The notes below the pieces were generated by a model, which saw only the letters and a list, made by a program, of their open reading frames with translations, ran no database searches and was not told the origin of the DNA. The position numbers and the translations under genes are program-made. Below are positions 57,337-64,000 of a stretch of 64,000 nt of DNA, piece after piece (within the stretch, counting starts at the first letter, position 1; each line of letters opens with the position of its first letter). The stretch spans positions 1 through 64,000 of the forward strand of contig JABSOI010000014.1 in the NCBI GenBank assembly GCA_013216015.1, written 5' to 3'. This stretch comes from Alteromonadaceae bacterium. Lineage in GTDB: Bacteria > Pseudomonadota > Gammaproteobacteria > Enterobacterales > Alteromonadaceae.

Positions 57337-59125
57337 CTAATTCAAGTTTTTCATATCCCAGGCCCCTGTAGGGCAACGCTCAGCACATAGCCCGCAATGC
57401 AGACAAACGTCTTCGTCTTTGATCATTAAATTACCCGTTTTAATTTATCTGATACCAATATTTCTTGTTGGGGATTAATCGTGGTCACTTTCAATTGAGG
57501 CAGCACTTGTTCTTTTAAAGTTATAGTACTTTCAGGGTTGTATTCAACAAAATTGATACAATCCATTGGACAAACGTCTTCACAGGCTGAACATTCAATA
57601 CAGCTTTTTTCTTCAAACACGGTATGAATGTCACAGTTTAAACCGCGATGTGCTTCTTCCAGGGCTAATTGCTCATCAAAGCCCAATTGAACTTCATTTT
57701 TAAGTTCTTTTACTGCGTCTTCCCAATTTATATGAGGGACAAGGTTACGCGATTGGTGGTTAATCTGACTTTGATAACTCCATTCATGAATGCCCATTTT
57801 TTGGCTGATCAAGTTGAATGTGCTTTCGGGGCGATCATTAGAAGGATGTTTATTCTGACAAAATAGATCAATTGAAATAGCTGCCTAATGTCCATTAGCA
57901 ACAGCAGTTATGATATTTTTAGGGCCAAATGCAGCATCGCCACCAAAAAATACCTGTTTATGTGTTGATTGCAGGGAAGTTTCATTGAGCACAGGCTGTT
58001 GCCATTCATTAAATTCGAGGCCTATATCTTTTTCTATCCAAGGATATGCAGTATTTTGCCCTACTGCAATTAGTACACAATCGCAGGGAACAAGTAGGGT
58101 TTTCCCTGTGGCATTTAAAGTGCGTTTCCCAGCACGGTCGTAAACTGATTTTACTTTTTCAAACAGTACACCAATAAATTTATTTTTTTTACAAACATAT
58201 TCTATTGGGCTGTAGTTGGGCATAATTTCTATGCCTTCAGCCTGAGCATCTTCTTTTTCCCATGGCGAGGCTTTCATATCATCAAAACTGGAACGTACTA
58301 ATACTTTTATTTCGGTTGCACCTAAACGTTTTGCGGTTCGACAACAATTCATCGCAGTATTGCCATCACCTAATACAATTACCGATTTTGCTACTTTATC
58401 GACATGATCAAAAGTGACATTTGATAGCCAATTTATACCGGTATTAGCCTCTGTTGATAATTTTTCATGCCCGGGTATTGTCAACCATCGTCCTGTAGGA
58501 TCGCCAGTGCCAATGCCAATGAATACAGCATCGAAGTTGTTTGGTAACAGGTTATTCAGACTGGTGATTTTCTCGCCAAAATGACATTCAACACCCATAT
58601 TAATAATATAATCGAGTTCTTCATCTAATACCGTTTCGGGTAATCTAAATGCAGGTATTTGGCTACGCATCATTCCGCCGGCTTTTGCATCCCGCTCAAA
58701 TAGTATTATTTCGTATCCTAAAGGTAATAGATCTCTAGCGACTGTTAACGAGGCCGGACCGGCTCCAATAAGCGCGATTCGTTTATTGTTTTTGTTGAGG
58801 GGGATTGTGGCAAGGGATGTAAAATATTGCCTTTATTATCAGCCGTAACACGTTTAAGGCGACAAATGGCGACAGGTTTATCTTCTACTCTGCCTCGACG
58901 ACAACCTGGCTCGCAAGGGCGATCACATACTCGTCCTAAAACCCTGAGAAAGACATTTGATTCCCAATTCAGCATATAGGCATCGTCATAACGTCTTTCA
59001 GCGATTAAACGAATATATTGCGGGACTGGTGTGTGGGCAGGGCAAGCGTGCTGGCAATCAACGACTTTTAAAAAATGCTGGTAAGACGAGGTATGGGTTT
59101 TTTCAACGTGGTATTCCTCTTGCGG
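57337..59125 (-). pseudogene. FAD-dependent / 4Fe-4S oxidoreductase (GltD-like), decayed
   Basis: Homologues link NAD(P)H to the oxidoreductase subunits next door. The order visible is a cysteine cluster (DCQHACPAHTPVP, RVCDRPCEPGCRRGR), an FAD motif (RIALIGAGPASL), an NAD(P) motif (VIVLGDGNTAMNCCRTAKRLG), a C-terminal FAD segment (FFGGDAAFGPKNIITAVANGH), and two ferredoxin-like clusters (CIECSACEDVCPMDC and CLHCGLCAERCP). Lesions: one base missing near 58790, a TAG at 57885-57887 where GHQAAISID is expected, and one A missing near 57437. With two bases restored it reads 597 codons. No start is evident, and an in-frame TAG lies at 59126-59128. It is the first gene of a dead operon with korA and korB. 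Confidence 0.85.
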
Positions 59126-59192
59126 CTAACAATTTAACTTTAACAGTGTTTTAACGGGGCATTTTCACGAAAAACTAAGTAGTTCATATATA

Positions 59193-59351
59193 TACCCATC
59201 ACCATTCAAAATGCAGGTTTTGATTCGTTTAAAAAACATATTTACTGCGTTGCTGAATCTTAAATAAGAATAACTTATCCGGCGAATCAGCGTCTTGTAA
59301 CTATGCTTTTTAATTCACCTCAAATTCCCGCATTTTGAAAGGTAACGGGTA
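59193..59351 (+). mobile_element. MITE-A copy 3
   Basis: A 159-bp copy identical by eye to copy 2. It lies just upstream of the decayed FAD oxidoreductase gene. Its right-hand TA (59352-59353) is also the left-hand TA of the adjacent MITE-B. Confidence 0.93.
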
Positions 59352-59353
59352 TA

Positions 59354-59510
59354 TACCCGTAATCATTCAAAATGCAGGTTTTGAAGCGTTTTAAAAGATT
59401 ATCTACTACGTTGCTTTCAATCCCAATAGCCCGCTATTGCTCAATCAAGCGCCTTTTAGATAAACTTTCAAATTCACCTCAAATTCCCGCATCTTGAATG
59501 ACCACGGGTA
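59354..59510 (+). mobile_element. MITE-B, full 157-bp copy next to MITE-A
   Basis: TACCCGTAATCATTC to GAATGACCACGGGTA, flanked by TA. It is related to MITE-A in its ends and in the TTCACCTCAAATTCCCGC segment but differs inside. It begins two bases after MITE-A ends, so one element probably inserted into the flanking TA of the other. Confidence 0.92.
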
Positions 59511-59609
59511 TATGTATAGCACAATAAATAATCTACACTAATTTCAAATAGAGTTAAGCATTTTATTGTTATTTTTGTGCACCAGATAATTACAACAGAC
59601 ATTTAATGC

Positions 59610-59626
59610 TGCACATTTTTGGTGCG
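59610..59626. promoter_or_regulatory. NtrC-like binding site upstream of glnK
   Basis: TGCACATTTTTGGTGCG fits the NtrC pattern TGCAC-N7-GTGCA except for the last base. A further half-site, TGCACC, is at 59577-59582. Both lie about 90-140 bases before the expected transcription start, the normal enhancer position. Confidence 0.7.
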
Positions 59627-59688
59627 CAAAAGAGTTGCGAATATTTCCATTTTTTTGTAACAAGCTGATAAATAGTTAATTAACTTAT

Positions 59689-59704
59689 TGGCATGTCAAT
59701 TGAA
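59689..59704 (+). promoter_or_regulatory. Sigma54-like promoter of glnK-amtB
   Basis: TGGCATGTCAATTGAA agrees with the -24 element and the spacing of sigma54 promoters, with A replacing C in the -12 pair. Transcription would begin near 59716, 22 bases before the glnK ATG. Together with the NtrC-like site this is the expected nitrogen-limitation control. Confidence 0.6.
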
Positions 59705-59734
59705 TAGTAATCATCAATCTATAAATAGGGGTGA

Positions 59735-60076
<342 letters not shown>

Positions 60077-60086
60077 GGGGATTGAA

Positions 60087-61331
60087 ATGGAAGAGTTAGT
60101 TAAAATTTCGACCACTGTGTCAGAACTACGTTTTGCATTAGATACATTTTATTTTCTAATATCTGGTGCGTTGGTTATGTGGATGGCAGCTGGTTTTGCC
60201 ATGTTAGAAGCCGGTTTGGTCCGTTCAAAAAATACCACTGAAATATTAACCAAGAATATTTGTTTATATGCTATTGCTTGTGTGATGTTCTTATTAGTGG
60301 GTTATAACATTATGTATGTTGATAACCCTGAAGGTGGCATTATTCCTTCAATTGCAGGTTTAATTGGTACACAGGCTCAAGGTGCTGACCATTCATTGGA
60401 ATCGGATTTCTTTTTTCAGGTAGTATTTGTTGCTACCGCAATGTCTATTGTTTCAGGCGCGGTTGCTGAACGTATGAAATTGTGGGCCTTCCTGGCTTTT
60501 TCAGTTGTACTGACTGGTTTTATTTATCCACTTGAAGGATATTGGACTTGGGGTGGTGGTTTCTTGTCTGAAGCTGGTTTCAGCGATTTTGCTGGCTCGG
60601 CCATTGTACATATGGCAGGCGCAGCGGCTGCTTTATCTGGTGTATTATTATTAGGTGCACGTAACGGTAAGTATGGAAAGAATGGTGAAATTTATCCAAT
60701 TCCTGGCTCAAACATGCCGTTGGCGACTTTAGGTACCTTTATTTTATGGATGGGCTGGTTTGGTTTTAACGGTGGTTCACAACTTATGATTTCTGATGCT
60801 GAAAATGCATCTGCTGTTGGTAAGATCTTTTTAAATACCAACGCAGCAGCAGCAGCAGGTGCAGTAGCAGCATTGTTAATCAATAAGATTATTTGGGGTA
60901 AAGCGGATTTAACCATGATTTTAAATGGTGCATTAGCAGGTTTAGTGGCTATAACTGCTGATCCATTATCACCAACGCCATTATTTGCTAGTTTGATTGG
61001 TGTGTTAGCTGGTGGTTTAGTTGTTCTATCAATAGTAACGTTAGATAAAATTAAGATTGATGATCCGGTTGGTGCTATTTCAGTACATGGTGTTGTTGGT
61101 TTCTTCGGTATAATGATTGTACCGTTTAGTAATGGCGAAACAACTTTCTCAGCTCAATTATTTGGTAGTGCAGTTATCTTCGGCTGGGTATTTGCAGCGA
61201 GTTTTGTAGTTTGGGCAATACTGCAAAAGACTATGGGTATTCGAGTAAGTGATGAAGATGAATATAACGGTGTAGATAAATCAGACTGTGGTATTGAAGC
61301 TTACCCTGAGTTTGTTTCTATAAAAAGTTAA
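60087..61331 (+). CDS. amtB: Ammonium transporter
   Basis: A 414-residue Amt-family membrane channel with 11 expected helices. Conserved features are AGFAMLEAGLVRSKNT near the N-terminus, the twin pore histidines in GSAIVHMAGAAAALSG and AISVHGVVGFFG, and GGxNGG-like GFNGGSQL. The ATG at 60087 follows AAGGGG and comes ten bases after glnK; an earlier in-frame ATG inside glnK is rejected because its residues are not part of the family. There is no obvious signal peptide, as in several marine relatives. A strong terminator follows 33 bases after the stop. Confidence 0.95.
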   Translation: MEELVKISTTVSELRFALDTFYFLISGALVMWMAAGFAMLEAGLVRSKNTTEILTKNICLYAIACVMFLLVGYNIMYVDNPEGGIIPSIAGLIGTQAQGADHSLESDFFFQVVFVATAMSIVSGAVAERMKLWAFLAFSVVLTGFIYPLEGYWTWGGGFLSEAGFSDFAGSAIVHMAGAAAALSGVLLLGARNGKYGKNGEIYPIPGSNMPLATLGTFILWMGWFGFNGGSQLMISDAENASAVGKIFLNTNAAAAAGAVAALLINKIIWGKADLTMILNGALAGLVAITADPLSPTPLFASLIGVLAGGLVVLSIVTLDKIKIDDPVGAISVHGVVGFFGIMIVPFSNGETTFSAQLFGSAVIFGWVFAASFVVWAILQKTMGIRVSDEDEYNGVDKSDCGIEAYPEFVSIKS

Positions 61332-61363
61332 TTATAATCCGAGACATAGCGGATATTATTATG

Positions 61364-61390
61364 AAAAAAGCAGCTTGTAGCTGCTTTTTT
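61364..61390 (+). terminator. Rho-independent terminator after amtB
   Basis: AAAAAAGCAGC pairs with GCTGCTTTTTT around a short loop and ends in a T run. Confidence 0.92.
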
Positions 61391-61630
61391 TATGTACAGG
61401 GATGTACGCATGCCGTGATCACATGGATGTGTAAGATCGGCGATTTCAATAAATTTACTGCCGAAAATAGTATTAAATAAGGTATTAGAAAGAATAATAC
61501 TTTTTTATTAAAGATTTACTGTCATAGTACAAATATTGTGTAGAATTAAGTATATTTGTAATAATGTACATTCAAACTACGTTTCTTAGTAGTCTGGCTA
61601 TAGTGATGAATATTTTTGAGGTAGGTTTTA

Positions 61631-62557
61631 ATGGCAAGAGAGCAATTTGGTATTTGTGCCGAGCCCAGTTTACACGGCTATTATTTATTATTTAATGCAT
61701 TAGATGATAAAAATGCTTACCTTCGACAAGCATTATCACGTTTACCTGCATTATTTGAAAAGTATGCAGATCGATTCTCTGAAGCGAATTTAACAGGTGT
61801 TGTTGCTATTGGCGCCAACTATTGGGATGAATTTCACGAACAAGCTCGACCGAAAGAGTTAAGTGCTTTTTTAACAATGGAATGTGATGACCGTATTGCA
61901 CCGGCAGAAAATTATGATCTGTATATTGAAGTACGGGGTGACAGGGCCGATGTAAATCATATTGTTACGGGTAAAATTTGTCAGCTATTAGGGGATAGTG
62001 TCGAGTTAATTGAACAAATTCACGGTTTTAGATTTTTAGATGGACGAGATCTAACTGGTTTTGTAGATGGCACTGAAAATCCCAGAGGTTATCATCGCCG
62101 CAAGGTTGCTTTAGTTTCTGAAGAAGATGATGATATTTTTACGGGTGGCAGTTATTTGCATATTCAGAAATATCGGCATAATTTAACATTATGGAATACG
62201 CTTGAGCAGAAAGCACAAGAAGATATTTATGGACGAACCAAGATAGATAATATTGAATATTCAAATGAAGAAAAACTGAAAACTGCACATATCAAACGGG
62301 CAAATTTAACAGACGAGCAAGGTCAAGATATTGAAATATTAAGGCAAAGCATGCCTTATGGAGATATGAAACAACAAGGCTTGTTTTTTGTTTCTTATTG
62401 TCGTTCCTCAGCTCCTTTTGAATTGATATTAAAAAGTATGATTTATGGTGACGAATCGGGACATTTTGATCATTTACTTAAATATACGCAGGCAGAAACA
62501 GGAGCCGCATTTTTTGCCCCAAGTTTAAACTTTTTGCAAAGCCTTGCTGATGAATAA
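61631..62557 (+). CDS. DyP-type haem peroxidase
   Basis: A 308-residue protein of the YfeX-like DyP group. The family motif GFVDGTENP holds the distal Asp, GGSYLHIQKYRHNLTLW the segment with the proximal His candidate, and LFFVSYCRSSAPFE the C-terminal haem-contact region. DyP enzymes oxidise dyes and phenols with H2O2, and some act in haem handling. There is no signal peptide or Tat motif, so it should be cytosolic. It is a single gene with a GAGGTAGG ribosome site. Confidence 0.92.
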   Translation: MAREQFGICAEPSLHGYYLLFNALDDKNAYLRQALSRLPALFEKYADRFSEANLTGVVAIGANYWDEFHEQARPKELSAFLTMECDDRIAPAENYDLYIEVRGDRADVNHIVTGKICQLLGDSVELIEQIHGFRFLDGRDLTGFVDGTENPRGYHRRKVALVSEEDDDIFTGGSYLHIQKYRHNLTLWNTLEQKAQEDIYGRTKIDNIEYSNEEKLKTAHIKRANLTDEQGQDIEILRQSMPYGDMKQQGLFFVSYCRSSAPFELILKSMIYGDESGHFDHLLKYTQAETGAAFFAPSLNFLQSLADE

Positions 62558-62665
62558 TTTTCCTTTAAAAAATCGTGTTAATGTGTTTTCTTTTGTGTTT
62601 TCTTTTGTGTTGGTATCTTGTGCAGCCATGCTGTGCGCTTAAGTAAATTAGGCCCGGTTTATCAG

Positions 62666-63139
62666 TTAATCAATGTTTTTAGAAAACAATAATTCTAATT
62701 TGTTCATGGTATTTTGTATTTCTGAGACATGAGTAGGGGCAATAAAAATAGTGTCATCACCGGCTATTGTACCCAAAACACCATCACGTTTACTTAAACT
62801 ATCCAGTAAACGGGCAATTAACTGAGCTGCGCCAGGGCTGGTGCGAATAATAATCATTAGCTCATTATGTTCTATATCCAATACCAATTGTCTTAACGGA
62901 CTTTTAGCGGTTGGCACACCTAACTCTGCGGGTAAACAGTAAACCATCTCTTGTCGCGCGTTCCGAGTACGTACAGCGCCAAATTTACTGAGCATTCTTG
63001 ATATTTTAGATTGACTGATGTTGTCGTAGCCTTGATCTTTTAATGCTTTCACTATGTCACTTTGAGAACCAAATTGCTCTTGTTTAAGTAGTTCTTTAAA
63101 GGCTTGTACGAGTGCTTCTTGTTTTTGTTGGCCTGTCAT
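62666..63139 (-). CDS. argR: Arginine repressor
   Basis: A 157-residue ArgR. The N-terminal winged helix includes [15 protein letters not shown] and [20 protein letters not shown]. The C-terminal hexamerisation and arginine-binding domain includes [16 protein letters not shown] and [13 protein letters not shown]. It represses arginine biosynthesis genes when arginine binds. It is divergent from mdh, the arrangement conserved in Vibrio, Shewanella, Colwellia and enterobacteria. Confidence 0.96.
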   Translation of the reverse strand: MTGQQKQEALVQAFKELLKQEQFGSQSDIVKALKDQGYDNISQSKISRMLSKFGAVRTRNARQEMVYCLPAELGVPTAKSPLRQLVLDIEHNELMIIIRTSPGAAQLIARLLDSLSKRDGVLGTIAGDDTIFIAPTHVSEIQNTMNKLELLFSKNID

Positions 63140-63375
63140 ATCGCATCACTTCAGTTATATTTTATTGTTTGTATTAGATTGTACTAATTTGTTTAGAATT
63201 AAATCAATTTCATAGCCTAGCTACAGCAGATATAAAACGCTATACTACCTCAATTTTGTTACCAAAATCTAGCATAGCGTATTTAATAATAATTGTTTTT
63301 TGCTTGCTTATGCTATATCTTGTGTTCCCAAAATTTACGTATTTACTCAAATTCTTTTTAAACTGGAGACATCAC

Positions 63376-64000
63376 ATGAAAGTTGCTGTTTTAGGCGCAG
63401 CTGGCGGGATTGGCCAAGCATTATCTTTATTGTTAAAAAATAACCTTCCGGCAGGAACTGCGTTATCACTTTATGACGTAGCACCTGTTGTACCTGGTGT
63501 AGCAGTAGATTTATCTCACATCCCTACTGACGTAAAAGTAGAAGGCTTTGGCAGTAAAGATTTAGCTGCTGCACTAACTGATGCTGATATAGTATTGATC
63601 CCTGCAGGTATGCCACGTAAGCCCGGTATGGATCGTGCTGATCTTTTCAATGTTAATGCCGGTATTATTAAAGTATTAGCTGAAGGCATTGTTGCTAATT
63701 GTCCTAAAGCTTTAGTGGGTATTATCACTAACCCAGTTAACGGTACAGTGCCAATTGTTGCTGAAGTATTTAAAAAAGCGGGCACTTATGACGCTGCTCG
63801 TGTATTTGGTATAACTACATTAGATGTAATTCGTTCTGAAGCTTTTGTAGCAGAATTAAAAGGTTTAAATGTAGCTGACGTTAAAGTGCCGGTTATTGGT
63901 GGTCATTCAGGTACGACTATTCTTCCTTTACTTTCACAAGTTGAAGGTACAACTTTCACCGATGAAGAAGTTGCTGTTTTAACTTCCCGTATTCAAAATG
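63376..64000 (+). CDS. mdh: Malate dehydrogenase, 5' part (runs off the window)
   Basis: The first 208 codons of NAD+-dependent malate dehydrogenase (full length about 310). The Rossmann motif is [16 protein letters not shown], the substrate loop has [14 protein letters not shown] with the expected arginines, [11 protein letters not shown] follows, and the catalytic His is in [11 protein letters not shown]. It interconverts malate and oxaloacetate in the TCA cycle. A GGAG ribosome site precedes the ATG. In relatives this gene is often controlled by ArcA; an ArcA-like gene is present at 21841. Confidence 0.97.
   Translation, partial: MKVAVLGAAGGIGQALSLLLKNNLPAGTALSLYDVAPVVPGVAVDLSHIPTDVKVEGFGSKDLAAALTDADIVLIPAGMPRKPGMDRADLFNVNAGIIKVLAEGIVANCPKALVGIITNPVNGTVPIVAEVFKKAGTYDAARVFGITTLDVIRSEAFVAELKGLNVADVKVPVIGGHSGTTILPLLSQVEGTTFTDEEVAVLTSRIQN

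Noticed and set aside
54370-59125. Reading the open segments here as five or six separate short genes
   Set aside because: Each segment continues the same protein family in a neighbouring frame, and adding single bases restores three full-length genes of normal size.
63140-63375. ARG boxes in the argR-mdh intergenic region
   Set aside because: Some AT-rich words (for example TTTAGAATTAAAT) loosely resemble ArgR half-sites, but none matches well enough to report.

Overview
This is an AT-rich chromosomal window from a gammaproteobacterium. The divergent argR/mdh pair at the right edge, an ArcA-type regulator, RsmC, a DUF3581 protein and abundant short TIR elements all point to a marine member of the Alteromonadales, probably near Colwellia or Thalassotalea. 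That placement is an inference from gene content only. No rRNA, tRNA, CRISPR array or transposase gene was recognised.

Layout. (1) 1-6.1 kb is an accessory region: a partial MITE, a decayed Fic gene, a SEC-C/TPR/LicD-like fusion gene, a (CAAA)n microsatellite, and a two-gene P-loop ATPase operon. Three evenly spaced palindromes precede that operon, and its first gene is broken by a 159-bp MITE and by a nonsense codon. (2) 6.2-21.2 kb is a tryptophan/kynurenine catabolic island: a candidate Na+-dependent amino-acid importer, then nbaE-nbaF-nbaC-nbaD-nbaG-kynU-kmo-kynA on the + strand, and on the - strand the lower meta-cleavage genes (hydratase, acetaldehyde dehydrogenase, aldolase), a divergent LysR regulator and a kynurenine formamidase. 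Together these encode L-tryptophan to L-alanine, formate, pyruvate and acetyl-CoA. Three promoter regions of the island share the 15-bp palindrome ATTCATWWWTTGAAT, the best candidate for the operator of the linked LysR protein. (3) 21.4-28.5 kb holds an HPt protein, an ArcA-like regulator, a sensor kinase, RsmC, a double DsbA-fold protein, a CvfB-like S1 protein and a TerB-like protein. (4) 28.9-42.5 kb holds an RND efflux pair, a lipoprotein, a GAF-GAF-GGDEF-EAL protein, an Lrp/NSS transporter pair, a methyltransferase, a LysE exporter and a periplasmic DNA ligase divergent from a lysine-rich exported protein. (5) 42.7-50 kb is a sigma54-type two-component system divergent from a MacAB-like ABC efflux operon, with two palindromic activator sites and a -24/-12 promoter between them. 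(6) 50.5-54.2 kb carries small conserved genes.

(7) 54.4-59.1 kb is a decaying 2-oxoacid:ferredoxin oxidoreductase operon (beta and alpha subunits plus an FAD/4Fe-4S protein). I infer five single-base deletions and one nonsense codon in it. Two sequence-identical MITE copies lie on either side. (8) 59.5-64 kb has glnK-amtB behind an NtrC-like site and a sigma54-like promoter, then a DyP peroxidase, argR and the start of mdh.

The most distinctive signals are the recently mobile MITE family (three copies identical by eye, TA target duplications, one insertion whose removal restores a reading frame), the three-site kynurenine palindrome, and the ATPase pair with its 27-bp-spaced palindromes.
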